Positions 39,713 through 53,039 of a stretch of DNA of 64,000 nucleotides are shown here, piece by piece (position 1 is the first letter of the stretch; each line of letters opens with the position of its first letter). A program made the translations under genes and the position numbers. The stretch comes from Dasyornis broadbenti (taxonomy: Eukaryota; Chordata; Aves; Passeriformes; Dasyornithidae): assembly GCA_013397935.1 (NCBI GenBank), contig VZRN01004715.1:574964-638963 (forward strand), written 5' to 3'. Below the pieces are notes generated by a model. It saw nothing but the letters and a program-made list of their open reading frames with translations. It made no database searches and was not told the origin of the DNA.

Positions 39713-40734
39713 GGGGCAGTAGATGTTCAAAGGTATTATTAATGTTCCTGTCACAGTAGTTTCTTGTCCACTGGGAAATTGGTCATTTATGGTGAACCAG
39801 ACCTCAGCTATAGATGGAGCTTTATAAGTTAAAAATATTTCTGTTCTCAATAATAAAGAAAAAACTTTGAAATAATCCAATAAAAATGTCACTGAGGGCA
39901 CTGTGGATGACTGATGAGTGACTTGAAAAGGATGAGTGCAATGTTTAGTTTTATAAGATTATTTATTGACTGGACTTTTACCATATCTATTTTTTGATTA
40001 ACCTTTTCTGAAATATAAGAATTACTCTGTGTCTGTCACCATGTTGATGAGGTTTTGGTGCTAGAGATTAATGGATGAAGATATACCACAAAAGATTTTT
40101 TCTCTTTTCTTATTATATTTTAAAGCGGAAATAAGTCAGTGCTACCAACACTACATCTATGCTAATGACAGTCTGCATACTTGCAGTGACTTAAAGGAAT
40201 CAGTTTTCCCTTTTTAGCACAAACTTGTAATCTACAAACTTGTTCCAAACAGAAAACTCAACTATCTCTATGAATAATTTGTGTTTAAAAAGTACATTTT
40301 ATATTTATATTGGTTAAATGTTTAAGCTAATTTAAATTACACAACAATCTCATATATTTTAAAAAATAATTTATAACAAACACTTCACAGGAAAGAAACA
40401 AATTAGGATAGTTAGAAATTGCATGAAGAATTGAGTCATAAATCAGAACAAACCCACAACTTTGACTCCTTCTCTTCACAGAAGTAGAGAAAAGCCAGTT
40501 TCAACTCTTACTGTAATATCCAGAGAATAAAACACATTTGATAACTCGGCAACATGCAAAAACTTAGTATTTAAGTGAGAGTAAATGACATTGAGCAAGA
40601 ATAGGTATGATTATACCTTTCGGATGAGTCATAACCGATGAAGCAGTCTAATGCTCATGAAGCAAAACTGGTGACTAAAGCGAGAAGAATGCTACTGGCA
40701 AGATCAAAGAGGCAGCGAAGGAGAATATGCATCG
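39713..40734. other. Unique AT-rich non-coding stretch
   Basis: I see nothing here apart from ordinary AT-rich sequence. Open frames spanning the adjacent gap are artefacts of the N run. Confidence 0.5.
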
Positions 40735-41347
40735 ACACACACATTAGCCCAATGGCATCCTGGCTTGGATCGGCAATAGTGTGGCCAGCAGGACCAGGGC
40801 TGTGATTGTCCCCCTGTACTCAGCCCTGACGAGGCCACACCTCGAATCCTGTATCAAATTCTGGGTTTCTCGTGACAAGAAAGACATTGAGGAGCTGGAG
40901 TGTGTCCAGAGAATGGCAACAGAGCTCGGGAAGGGTCTGTAGCACAGTTGGTATAAGGAGCAGCTGAGGGAGCTGGGGGTGTTTAGCCAGAGAAAAGAAG
41001 GCTCAGGGGAAACCTTGTGGCTTCTGCTCCAGCCTGAAAGGAGGTTGTAGAGAAATGGGGGTTGGCTTCTCCTCCCAGGCAGCGACTGACAGGATAAGAG
41101 GAAATGGCCTCACATTGAGCCAGGGAAGATTGGATTTTAGGAAGAGTGTCTTCAATGAAAGGCTGGTCAGGCATTGGATTAGGCTGCCTAGGGCAGTGGT
41201 GTAACGGCCACTCTGAACGTATTAAAAAAGCATGTAGCTATGACACTTGAATATATGATTTAGAGGTGAACATGGCAGTCCCAGATTAATGGTTGGACTC
41301 AATGATTTAAGTAGTCTTTTCCAGCATCAATGATTTTATGACTTTAT
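40735..41347 (+). mobile_element. CR1 LINE 3' half, plus strand
   Basis: About 600 bases of CR1 in sense orientation. The left part encodes the late reverse transcriptase region (words for 'gcatcctggcttg', 'gtgattgtccccctgtactc' and 'gaggccacacctcga'). The middle covers the ORF2 C-terminus, and the right part the 3' UTR, with the tail TGATTTTATGACTTTATG at 41330-41347 as degenerate octamers. Some internal segments are lost (around 41020 and 41200), and stops and frameshifts break the ORF. The 3' UTR type is close to that of the 5788-6060 copy, so the two probably belong to the same or sister subfamilies. Confidence 0.95.
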
Positions 41348-44300
41348 GTGGTTTAGAGGAAAAAAAAAGAAAAAAGAGAATAATAAAAGTTAAAAAGAGA
41401 CATTTCAAAGTTTTGGCAGAAGAAAATGTCTCTGGTAACTTATTAGACAAATCTGCTCACTGTATATAAAATTCTAGTAGGAACCTAGGAGTAAACTAAG
41501 ACAGAAATTTTCATATGTAATGTGGAGAGGAAAAAAATCTCAGGTAAAATCTGTTACATTTCACAAATACTGATTTGGTAAAAAGTCAGAAAGAAAAAAT
41601 GTATTGTTTACTGTGAGATTATCCAATTTATAGAATTCAACCCCTTGAACTCTGTCCCACTTTTACTTTTTTTTAGTTAGTATTTCTCACATTTCTGCAA
41701 GTACTGTCTCTCTGCTTCCAGAAATCACGATTTTAAACTTTATATTGTTCTCAATTATTTGATTCTCAATGGCAGGTAGTTTCCTTCTTCTCTTCCTTCT
41801 GCAGGTATCTTTTCCTCTTTAATTTCATCTCCTCTCTCCTCTCCTGTCAATGTGTGGGCTTCTGCTCTTGCAAAATTGCAATAATTTGATTTATTCACAT
41901 CTGCAATGAAAGAGAATTCTTATGAATAATGAGTGTCTCAGCTGACATAGAATGGCTTTTTAACTTTCAGCAACCTGTTTGTGCATCTAAGTCTTTGTAT
42001 TTCTTTCTAAGCTTTTTTCAAGTATTTAAAAAATCTAGTAGAGTTCATATGTTGTAATCTGTCTTTAATCTGTAATCTGGAGGTACCGAACCACACACTT
42101 AAATTTCTTCATCAGTAGTCTCATTGAAACTACCAGGACGGCTTACATACCTGAGTTTCAACAGGAGCTTTATAAATCTTATTTCTGAGAGTAACACTGA
42201 TACCACATTACTTTTCAGCCTCTGAACTGCAACATTGCTGTCTGTCTGACTCAGTTTCCATGCTTTCATTTTCATGCCTCTCTTAGGGGACATCTACAAG
42301 GCTACCTAGCTGTCATAACTACCACTAGATCTCGAGTAACATTCACAGTGTGATTCCCAGAACAGGCAACCCTCTTGCCTCTTGCCGAGAGGGCTGGTTG
42401 CATTTGCTTGTTCACAACACTGCTGAATTGAGCAGGTGCCTGCATGCCGCCATGAGCCACATGGAACTTCCATGTGTGAAATTAGCATCCAATGCTTACA
42501 TAGCAGGAATTTGAGCCCTGATCTCCCAAATGCTAACTGATCTTCTAAGATGCAAGATTCTCAGAGATAGAGCTGTACTTATTGCATGCAGGAATATGTG
42601 TGGGAGAAAGGAGAGAAGAAAAGACTCTCTGTAGGTTGCTCTTCAAATATTTGTCAGGGATATGCAACACAGAGATTCATGGAGATTCTAGTCCCAGGAA
42701 ATTTGAGATAAATAAGCAAAAGTGATACAATTTTCAGTGGAGTCACTGAAAAAAACCTCTCAAATTGCTCCAGGATACCCCGGTTTTGCATATACACAGG
42801 GAAATTAAATTCAAGTTCTGGTTCCAAATCTCTTCCATAAGAACAACTAAATACTTTTCCTTGTGAGTGGTGCAGCTGGAGGTTGATCTATTTTTCATGG
42901 ATAAAGGAGACTATGAAAATGTCTAAATGTAATAAAATTAAAACCTGAAATAGATGGATCTTTGTAGCAGACAGGAAGGCACTTACCTCTGCTTAGAACA
43001 GGCATTTAAGAACCTGAGTCATATTTTACTTTTTTTCTGTTTTATACCCAGAAAATTAGTGCATCTTTGTACAGCCCCTTAGTTCTTACCATGAGCACTT
43101 CTGTGTGAGAAGTTTGGTTTGACGGATGGCCCCTTTAATTAGGATATGCAGTGCTGATTTTCCCCTGCCTTAATACTTTTTTTAGGAAATACTCCAATGA
43201 AATGTAGATTAACACAGCCTAAGGTACTATACATCAGAAGAACCACAGACGTGTTCATCTGTGCTCCTCTAGTGCTCAGTAAATGTGATGTCATTAAATA
43301 TAGCTAAGTTGGAATGTAAAGAAGGGTAAGCAGTGTTCCAGACCTGATTTTGTCCATAAGGCACTCTTGGGGACTGTTACTATTGCTCAGCTGATACACA
43401 GTAATTAAACTGAATTTCATTGTGTGTAAATCCCTTAAATGTTTCCTAAATCTCTCAGAAAGATCCTGGCAGAATGATATGTACTATTGTACTACTCTCC
43501 TGTCTCTACAATACTTCTATCATTATAACCAGATTTCTTCTTTAGTTCAATACTGCCCTCAACATTCTTATTGTCTTACATAGCTACAAGACATGATCTG
43601 TGCTCTCTTCCTATTGTGAAACATGTCAGAGTATGTGTCTGTCTGATTAACAACATCAGACTCATGTCTTACCTTTCTACAATGGGACATACTCCGCTGT
43701 GAGGGTGCAAGGGAATTGAGTTAGCCACGTCTTGTATAACACTGTAAAGATTAATGTACACTGCTGAAGCTCTGACTACAAGAGTTCCCACTGGACAGCA
43801 TGATGGGAACAGTAGGATATGTTGTTATCTGTGGCCATGACATTATGTCCTAGTTTCACACAGCACTGTACAAAGCAGTTATTCCACTCAGAGAAGTTAC
43901 TTACAGAGATGATGTAGATGGAATAGCAGAAAGACAAAAATTATTTGATCAAAATTAAGTATTCCAAAACTCTTTCTAAGAAACAATGTTTGGCAATCAT
44001 ATTAAACAACTTCTTGGAGACTTGCACCTTGCAGATATGTGCTGCTCTGTATGATTCTGAATGTCAGGTGCTTTCAGTAGTTCTCAGCCCACCTATCTTC
44101 CAGAGCTTCTATAAAATTACCAGTATGATAGTATAACATATTTTTGCTGTGATTCTTGATATTTGTCATGATCAGACATTGAGCTGGGTTAAAAAGCAGT
44201 AAATACAATGCTTGCTCGTATCTTTTCTTTTAGCTGTTAGACTGCATCCTTCACACCCTTTTATCTCCCTTGTTCTGCTCCTTTTCTTTCTGTGGTGAAA

Positions 44301-44733
44301 GGCTTTCCAATGGCTCTACTTTGCTCTTGGTCTTTACTGCCATGGGGCTTTTTAGCATGTGGGTTTAAGCCCTTGTTTCCATAACTAGAACCAACAGAGG
44401 AGGTTTCATCCTAAACTTAGTTTAATAATAAAGCGATGTCATCTTAGCAATTCAGCGGTATTTCAGAAAGGAATCAGAAATTAAAAATAATGGCCAGCTG
44501 AATAGGCTGCTCTGGATTTTAGATCCACTCCTGCTAGCTTTCACCTGTCATATATTGGGGGAGGGGTATAATTGATCTAACTTTAAGCAGAATTTTAGTA
44601 TTATAGAATAAAAGTATTTTCTGTGATAAGAAAGATTTGTGAAACTAATGCATGAGACAGAGCACAAGATGGATAGAGAGGATTCTTTTCCACAAAAGCC
44701 CTAAAAAGATAATTTTTATGTGGTTGCACACTC

Positions 44734-44756
44734 AAAAAAAAAAAAAAAAAAAAAAA
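44734..44756. repeat. Poly-A run (23 bases)
   Basis: A homopolymer followed by G and more A-rich sequence. No retrocopy body could be recognised upstream on the plus strand. Confidence 0.9.
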
Positions 44757-46710
44757 GAAAAGGAAAACAAAAAGCCTTGGATGCAGTGTAGATATCTGTA
44801 GAGCCTCTATCACAGTACCAATACTGAGCTGTCAGAAAGCTGCTCTATTTTATTCTTTTTTTTCTCTGTGTGTGTGACACTTTTTAGCTTTCTACAAAAA
44901 GGGAATAAAGGGGAAGCAGCTCTGGCTAGCCTTGGAAAAGCTATTTAGCTTGCATATTGTGGAAATGTCTTCCCTAGCTAGTTACTGCCATTTTATAACA
45001 CTGCAGCATATTGGATCAAAGACTAGAACTGCCACCTCCTGTTTACAATGGGCTGGAGCAGTCATAGAATTGTCAGGGCTACTTTCTGCCTCGGTGTGAT
45101 TGGAATCGAGACTGAAAATGGTAGGTTGCTACCAACAGGTTAATTTCTTTTATTTTGTTATTTAATTTTTGGCTTTCACCTGCAATGTCAATGAAAGTAA
45201 AGCTAAAACATTTAACCCAGAAGGGCAAGTGTCTTTTTTAATCCTTTCAAATATTCTTGAGTTTACCTGCAATTACAGGCACAAATATGCATGCAATACT
45301 ATTGTTTCAGAGATAATTTCAAAAGCAAAAGCATGAAGACAGGAAAAGAAAAACTAAAAATAATCCTTGAAGTGTGTTCTAGATTTTTAATATATGTTAT
45401 GCTGAGACAAGGGCTGCTGCTAGACTGCATAAATGCTATGTCCCAAGGCTTAACACTTAGAAAGGATATTTTTATAGCTCTGTCAGTACCAAATTTTTGT
45501 GAGAATCATCAGTGATTTTCATTTTGCAGTGACAATATGGTGTTTAAAATTATAACTTGACCGATAAGAATTCTTCCTCTTAAAGGTGAAATTACATTCC
45601 AAGTACCTAGAGGGTGTAATTTGGGGACTCTGGTAGAATAACAAGCATTTGGCAGCCAAACTTCTAGTTTATGTTTCTGGTTTATCTTTCCAGCTTTAAG
45701 AAAGTGATTTGGTTGTTTACATTCACCAAAAAGAGATGTCGAACAGAGAGACAACAGTCTGCAATTTTCCCACTGGACTCAAAAACAAACTTTAAGATTC
45801 CCACCACTATGTCTGTTAATGCAGGTACCTTAGCAAGAAGATGTGCATGTACCTCTAAAGGTGGGTTTTCAAGAGACAAACACAAAAAAGGAACCTGGGT
45901 ACTCACCATGTTCTTCTAACACCAGCTAAGGTGAGAGACCTGTGCCTTTCTTCTGCGTCACTTCCATCTATATGTTAAACAAACAATGTCATTCCTTTTC
46001 CTGCATGTGCCTTGTGCAAGACCTAGGAATTACATCATTGCTCCCATTTAATGTTTCTAGTTGGTTATATAAAGGGTGCACATTGTAAAATAATGGGATA
46101 AAGACAAAGCTGCTCTGCTGCTTTCTTTCTTTCTTGCAGTGGGATTTGACATATGCTGAGATCGGAGAGCAAGGTGCACGCTGCATCATGGGACCAAGGA
46201 TCCTGTGAGGCTATTTGGCATCTAAAATATACCGTCTGTACGTGATTTAAGTCACTCTCAAAGGTCCAACCCTTTTGCTTACTTATTTTCTGGTTTTTAA
46301 TTGAAAGGCTGACTTATATGTGCAAGCATCAGTTTGTGGACTCAGTGATGACTTAAGAGCTATTGCCTAGAGACTTCTAAGGGTTTTTTTTGTAGTCTGT
46401 ACAGGTGCCCTTTTTCCTTCTTCTACATCGAACTAGAAGTGCTTATATTTTTAGTTCTGGAAGTTTCTGGTTTGATGAAGATGGTGACTGTGCATCCATT
46501 TCCATCCTGCATACTGTGTATTATTTAAAGGGATTAAACTTTGACAAGAGTCTTTCCTTATGTCTCATAACACTGTATGTAAAATAGAGGAGTGTGAACT
46601 ATTTAGTATCTTGTATGGTCTGGTATATTCAAAGATTATTTTTGATGCACTGTACATATTTTTTAGAAATTTTACAAAACTGGATCAAAAGTTGCATTTG
46701 CATCTCTTTT

Positions 46711-46725
46711 TGTGTGTGTGTGTGT
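46711..46725. repeat. (TG)n microsatellite, short
   Basis: Seven TG units plus T, flanked by T runs. Confidence 0.85.
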
Positions 46726-47956
46726 TTCTGTGTAAGAAAGCATGCCTTATATTTCTGTAAAATATTTGGGACTGAAAAGTATACAAATTTTTGTTAAATA
46801 TCTTTTTGGTTTTTTGCATTGAGAGATCCCTAAGCTACTGAATTTTTTCAGCATTTTTTTCTAAACACTCCTTCAAAAATGAAGAGACTTTGCATTTTGG
46901 TTCTGTTAATGCAATCAAGCAACTATGTCAGTGGAAACTAATTCAAGAAAAGAAAATGTGGTACTCAGCAGCTCAGAACATAAATGGGACTTAGAAATGT
47001 AGCTCCTAGAGTTTCCAGCCTGGGTCATTTAGACTATCATAACAAAACTGTGTGATTATAGAAACTACTACCCAGTTATAACTGTATCTTTTAATTAATT
47101 TCTTTTTCTCACAGACATCTAGGCTCATACATTTATGCATTAAAATTCAGGCCATGTTTTTTATTATTCTTTTTCAAACCTTGGTATCCTTGTGTGTATT
47201 TGCTCAAAAGAGAAGCCAAGAGGAACCGTTTACTTTCTCTGTATTTACCAAAGTTTCTTAAATTAGTGGTGCAAAGAGCAGTTACTTCATAGTTGTACAT
47301 CAGACCCACTTCAAATAATATTCTAGTACCATTCTTGCTACTACTTTCCTTGTATGTTAGTTTTATATCATCATCTACGTTCTTCTCTATGTGTAACTGT
47401 TTGAAATATACAAAGGAAAAACCTCTGGTGGTTACAGGAGCCCTCCAGAATAGCTTTTGCCACCTCAAGTCCCCATTTGGAAAAATTATTTCTCTTATTA
47501 ATGACTCAACTTTCATTAAATTTTGAGAAAATTTCACCATGGAACTGAAAAGAATTATTTTCCAAGGAGAGCAACTGTGTGTATGTTCTCGCCATGAAGG
47601 AAATAGGTCATTACAGTCAGCCATTTCTTTTGTCTTTTCTTCTACCTGTAATCTGAAAGTCCTGTTTTAACAATATTATCCCAGAGGAGGAAAAAAAATC
47701 ATTGAAATATTTGTTAGATGAAAGGCATTCTTTAAAAACGAAAATATATTAATTTGAATACTGTTACATAGGCAACATCAGAGATTCAGCATACCTTATC
47801 ACTCACTAAGAAGGAAAATGGCTCCAGATACATGTAAATCTAGTTCATGTAATTTCTTTATACTCTTGGAAAGCAACCAACTAATCTCAGACCACCTGGT
47901 CAGGCTCTCTCTTGATTTTGCACATAACTACTCAGTTTCACATCTGGTACAGTTGG

Positions 47957-47974
47957 AAAAAAAAAAAAAAAAAA
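47957..47974. repeat. Poly-A run (18 bases)
   Basis: A homopolymer in otherwise ordinary sequence. Confidence 0.9.
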
Positions 47975-49835
47975 GGTCTACCTGGGTTGTTTTCCCTCTT
48001 CATAAATAAGAGTAAAGTTAGGCATTTCTTAACTGTTTCACCTGTGATTTGGTTTTCATTTTTCTTTTCAGAGAAACAGACTTGTGGCTATGATGACTTT
48101 AAAATCCCTTCCCTATGTTGATATTTATAAACCACAGAGGGTGGAGGTTAAGCTCTTGCCCTGTTTTCAAAGGCTTCTCTCATCAGCCAAGGTCAGGAGC
48201 TTAGCTCCTGAGGGACCTTGGGTTCATAATTTTATTACCAACGAGTAATGCCTTGAAACTGCATCCAGTTCTGCTGCACTTCAGAAGTTTATGTGGTGCT
48301 GTTTTTAGTATCTTGATTAAAACTTAGTAGTAAACATAAAATAACTCTCTTGTCACTATATATTTTCAAGTTTTACTATTTTTTCACCACTCTTTTTTAT
48401 GATCAGAGTAATAAATGCACCTATATAGGTTTTTCACTGACATTTTATGCTTCTGACTCCATGAATAAAATCTGCTATAGAAATGCTAAAACAATGTCTC
48501 AGGCAGTTAAATAAGCACAATGACCTTATTAAATAGATGCTTTTCAATATTTAAAATTAAGATATATATTTTAGACAAAATATGCATTTTGCCAGTTTTG
48601 TGGGTCACATCCTTTTTTCCTCTTTTCTGTTTTCCCTTTTTCTTTTTTATTTCTGCAAAAGACCATCCAAATTTGCTCACCTCCACCTGCAAATAAATGT
48701 GGAATGAAGCAGCCTGGGCAGATTTACCCTTACAGAACATAATTATGATTACAGTTACACATAGATTTATTTAAGATTACCCCTATTCTTGGAATTTTCT
48801 TAAAGATTTGTGGACCTCTTAGCTTTTCCTCTTCCTTGTTTTTTCTCCTGGTAGTGTAACATGATGATCAGGTTCAGTGTCTAATGAGGCAGCCATTCTG
48901 AACACGTAGAGACAAAGCAGAGGTTTCCCTGGCAACGAGGACCATGCCAGAGCTCTCAGAACAGTTATTTCCCCTGTATTCAGGTTCCTTTTCTGTTAAG
49001 GATGCCTATTAGTGTGAGTTCACAGGCAATGCCTGGCAAATTTTTCAGAGATTACAGCTTCTAAATATACATAACAAAATACAGCTAAGGCTATGATTTA
49101 TGAGTAAACTGAAAAGTGGTGAACAGACATATATTTCTTCAGTTTTATATTTTTTTTTTTATGGAAGCTTAAAACAATGGTGACTGTAAGATCATTACAT
49201 ATGTCTAAGGCTATTAAATATACTGCCTATATCTCTTTCGACCTTCACTGGTCTCAGCAAAATTTGTGTGAGTTCACTGAATTCTGAGCCATATTTCTGC
49301 TGTCACTTGAGCAAGCACTGATCGGGGTTTTGGATATAAAACACACATGAATTTAAGCACATATAGATGTGATGAAACATTTAGAGCTATATGTAATATA
49401 ACTTGAGTTTAAATCTCAGTTTAAATGTTGAGAAAAATTCTGGTCATAAAGTGTTGAAATATTAGACAATTTTTACTGTTTAAAAGTAAAATTAAACAAC
49501 AATGAAATTAAGTTATTTAATTAGTTCAAATCTTTACTTGCATCTGAAATCTATAAACTTTTTATGATAAAGACTTCTGAAACCAGATTAAGAGATGAGC
49601 TGTTCTGCAGCCTAAAAAGTTCTTGAGAGAACTGAGAAGATTACTATGCCACCCAGCCCTAACCTTGGTCAGTATCCTGAAATTTTTCATGCAGTGATCC
49701 AACTCAGCTGAGAATTTTGATCGGGACAGTGTTCTCAAAGTGCACCTGCTCACACACATTAAACATGTGATTGCAATTTCCTCTTCATGTAGAACAGAGG
49801 CATTAATCTCATGTCCAAGATATCCACTGGAGATA

Positions 49836-49890
49836 TGGAATAGAATAGTCCAAGTTGGAAGGGACCTACAAAGATCACCTAGTCCAACTG
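49836..49890 (-). mobile_element. CR1 LINE 3' UTR scrap, minus strand
   Basis: Only the extreme 3' end of a CR1 is left. GGAATAGAATAG is a degenerate octamer tail in reverse, followed by GTTGGAAGGGACCTACAAAG and ATCACCTAGTCCAACT, which are the reverse complement of the conserved CR1 3' UTR. Similarity ends at about 49890. Confidence 0.85.
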
Positions 49891-49942
49891 ATAAAAACAT
49901 CTCTTTAATTCCACTTTCATCAAGAGAGAATTCAAACCAACC

Positions 49943-50040
49943 AGCTTTCTTTGCTTCTTTCTCCCTTCCTCTCTCTTCTTTTCTTTCCTTCTTTCTTCCT
50001 TCCTCTCTCTTCTTTTCTTTCCTTCCTCCTTTCTGTCCTC
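49943..50040. repeat. Polypyrimidine (CTTT/CTTCC) tract with 34-base tandem
   Basis: About 98 bases of almost pure C/T on the plus strand. Within it a unit starting CCTTCCTCTCTCTTC occurs at 49964 and again at 49998, a 34-base period. Long homopurine-homopyrimidine tracts with internal mirror symmetry can form triplex (H-DNA). Open frames crossing it are compositional artefacts. Confidence 0.88.
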
Positions 50041-50225
50041 TTGCTGTAATAACACAGAGTTGTGACTACATCAGTGTATGAAGGAATAGACAGAAAGTGT
50101 ATGAATATCTTGAGGCAATAGAAACAATTGTTTCTGGACAAGTACTGCCACCAGCCTACTTTTACTGCAGTCATCGTTTCATCTGTCAGTAGCTGAAATT
50201 TTAAATCATTAATCCAGCTCACTTA

Positions 50226-50249
50226 ATATATATATATATATATATATAT
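50226..50249. repeat. (AT)12 microsatellite
   Basis: Twelve uninterrupted AT units, followed by imperfect CATATATCTATAT. Confidence 0.93.
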
Positions 50250-51516
50250 CCATATATCTATATCCTGAGCACTTTAAAGTTCTCCAAGTGAAAATTCAAG
50301 CATTAGGATCCCAAGAGGACAAAGCCTCCCTACAGCCTTGAGTAAAGAACCTAAAAAGCAGAATTTTAATGTCTCTCTCTTCATTATTCACTGTTGATGA
50401 TCTGTAGGAAGCTACATAGTGTCTATGCATGCTGAGTGGAGTCCTGTATATTTAGAGAGAACCCTAGGCAGGTGCTTCCCGTGGGATCTTAAACAGATGG
50501 CAACTAACTCCCTGTGTCTGTGAGACAGGAAGGTTTTCTGACTGTCCTGGAACAAACAGGAGCCTTAAAAACACACTCTGCAAATTTTCTTGTATCTGCT
50601 TCTCACACACTGACCAAATCACCTGTCACAAATTCACCTGGGGTTGATAGGCCTGGGAAGATGTTGCTTGCCTCTTCTTTACATCCCATCTCATATTCAA
50701 TTCCATTGCTATGTGTAAAGTCAAGTTAGTTGCAAAATAGTAAGAAATTAAGGAATAAAAATTAAAAAAAGAAAGAGGAGTAAAAATAAATTTAAAAGTG
50801 CAATCTTGTTTTGAACTTGTAAGGAAGATATTCTCTTTTTTTTTCCTCCTGTGGAGATTGCAAGGGAAACTCATTTCAGCTTTGTAAGACCACGATTGCT
50901 TCAGACACAAAATGAATCAAGCCTCTTGTTGGATTATGTGGGTGGTATTTCCACTCTTCCCTAGTGGGATAATTCACAGCCTGCAGCTGTGGCATGAAAA
51001 CTTAAATATTTTTCTCTTTCTCTCTGGCTTTAAAAGGATGACCTGCATTCATTTTCTGTTTTAAAGAAAAAGGAAAAAAAAATTGAAGGCGCATTAAAGA
51101 TTAGTAGTGTGAAACAGAGCAGTCATAAAACAAAAGTGCGTAAACAAAGAAGGAATTAATTTACATCTTTTTAAGAAGCTATAGTCTAGTATTTGAAAAT
51201 GAAAGAGAAGATATGTACTTGCCCAGGTGTATAAATAATAAGATGATAGTTGTAAAGAACTCTTTTTCTACTGTTAAGAATCATAACTCTTTATTTGCCT
51301 GCTCTTAAGGAATTAAGGCTTCTTTTTATACAACAATATTTTTAGTATTATTAGTACCTATTAAAACAAATTTCTTGGGTTCTTTGTGTGCAATTCAAAC
51401 AAATTAAATAATACATAAACTTGCTATTCTATACCATGAAAAACACTGTGCAAATTCCCAGCTGAATTTCACTTCCAAGTACACTTTTATAAGTCTAGGA
51501 ATATCTTCTCCCAGGG

Positions 51517-51641
51517 AAAAAAACAAAACAAAACAAACCACCAAAACCCAGAATAACAACAACAAAAAAACCCAAAAAACAAAACCAAAAACAAAACAGC
51601 AACAAAAAAACCAAACCAAAACAAACAAAAAAAAAAAACCC
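51517..51641. repeat. A/C-rich low-complexity tract
   Basis: About 125 bases dominated by CAAAA, CAAA and CCAAA units, with very few G or T. It is a decayed (CAAA)n-type repeat, similar in style to the complementary tract at 413-512. Confidence 0.88.
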
Positions 51642-52213
51642 AGTAAACCTTGAATTCAATGTTTCTTTGCTTGCTAATACAACATAAAGTTGATCTTCCA
51701 TGGCATGTTTCTTAAAAGTTGCTCTAAAGTTATTCCATACCCTGTAAATTATTTTCTTTCCTTAATGGTTTGCTGTACTGTTTGCCAGTACAATAACTAG
51801 GAAATCACTATTAACTCTTAAGCTAATTAAGGTTTTCAGAAAACATTGGTTATGTTGTTCTCATTAACAGACTTTAAAAAAATACTATTCAGATATATGA
51901 AAAAGAAGATTGCTTTTAAATCTCAAGAAATGAATGTAAGTGTTCATATTCTGGTACATTAACAGTTTGTTCCAGTACATTGATATTTTATGTGGAAATA
52001 CTACTCTGCAATTAATATGCCTGATGCAAATTGAAAAACCCATAATCCACCCTTCTCTGTTTTAATGTAAGAACATATTATTATTGAGAAGCTACAGAAT
52101 ACTGGAACCATTTTTTAAAGTTGAATGCCCATTACCTTAAATCTGCATATAAAATGGTTTGCTTTCAGAGTAGGTAATATATAACTGAATTTATCATGCT
52201 ACACATGAAAATA

Positions 52214-52246
52214 TAACAAATAACAATAATAACAATAATAATAATT
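52214..52246. repeat. (AAT/AAC)n microsatellite, imperfect
   Basis: AACAAATAACAATAATAAC followed by AATAATAATAATTA. It is short and interrupted. Confidence 0.8.
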
Positions 52247-53039
52247 AGTCCAGTGTGTTTCACCTCCACAAAGACAATTACGTCTTCTATCATCAGTAAC
52301 TTAAAATAGCTTAAAATTAAACACAAAATGGTAATGAAATACCTGACTGCTCTAGATGATGTGAGATATCTGCAACATCTGCATGGTCACTTCTATTAAG
52401 TTTGAAAATTGTGTGGTCATTATTATCTTTTTGGGAATTTCCAAAATATACTGAAAGGCAAAAGTGGTATTTTTGTACATATAATGTCAGGTATTAATTG
52501 TGTAAATGTGAATAAAATATGTCAATGCCACTCACTATCTGCTGGAGACATTTTCAGTTAAGGCGATTGTTAATGGTTGATTGATACTGAGATACCCATC
52601 CCTAATCACATGTGGATCAAATATTATGAAGGAGCAGGGTTCTGGTGCGTTGACCCTGACTGGATGCCAGGTGCCCAAAAAGCCACTCTGTCACCCCCCT
52701 TTCTGTGCTGGACAGGGGGAGAGGAAATATTAGGAAAGGCTCACAGGATGAGATAAAGACAGAAAGGATCATTCACCAATTACTTCACAGGTGAAACAGT
52801 TTCTGTGGGGAAATTAGTCTGATTTACTGCAAATGAAATCAGAGAAAAACAATGAGAAATAAAAACAAATCTTAAAAAACACCTCTGCCCCACTCCTCCC
52901 TTCTTTCTAGGCTCAACTTCATTCATAAGTTCTCTACTGCCTTCTCAACAGCAGGGCAGGGGCATGGGGAATGATGTTGTGGTCAGTTCAACACATGTTG
53001 TCTCTGTCGCTCCTTTCTCCTCAGAAGGACTGCTTCACG

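Larger units (their letters stand above)
41348..49835. other. Long non-coding stretch; splice-like signals near 45.7-46.2 kb
   Basis: No confident gene. It contains A runs at 44734-44756 and 47957-47974, a short TG run at 46711-46725, and an RFX-like word GTTTCCCTGGCAAC at 48923-48936. Two acceptor/donor-like boundaries and UTR-like sequence at 45694-46810 are discussed among the findings. The longest open frame of the window (minus, 47133-47624, 163 codons) lies here but has no recognisable domain or upstream promoter. Confidence 0.45.
50253..52640. other. Unique AT-rich stretch with A/C-rich tract
   Basis: No gene. It holds the A/C-rich tract (51517-51641) and a small AAT/AAC microsatellite (52214-52246). 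The strongly hydrophobic minus-strand frames over 51404-51701 are translations of the low-complexity tract. Confidence 0.55.

Noticed and set aside
39538..39901. Open frames on both strands near 39.7 kb
   Set aside because: They span an N run, so continuity is artificial.
45049..45118. ATG-started 25-codon frame ending at a GTAGGT donor-like site
   Set aside because: Its phase does not fit the candidate exon at 45694, and joining them gives a stop almost at once.
46066..46075. TATATAAAGG, a strong TATA-like word
   Set aside because: TATA-like words are frequent in AT-rich DNA, and no initiator, GC-rich promoter or downstream gene supports it.
47133..47624. Longest open frame in the window, 163 codons, minus strand
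   Set aside because: No domain, signal peptide or family resemblance, and a plus-strand frame overlaps it. About one such frame in 64 kb of AT-rich DNA searched in six frames is not surprising.
49740..50222. Open frames of 113 (plus) and 96 (minus) codons
   Set aside because: They run through the polypyrimidine tract; the basic and serine/leucine-rich stretches are compositional.
51404..51701. Highly hydrophobic minus-strand frames rich in F, V, C and L, resembling a membrane protein
   Set aside because: Translation of the A/C-rich low-complexity tract; not a real protein.
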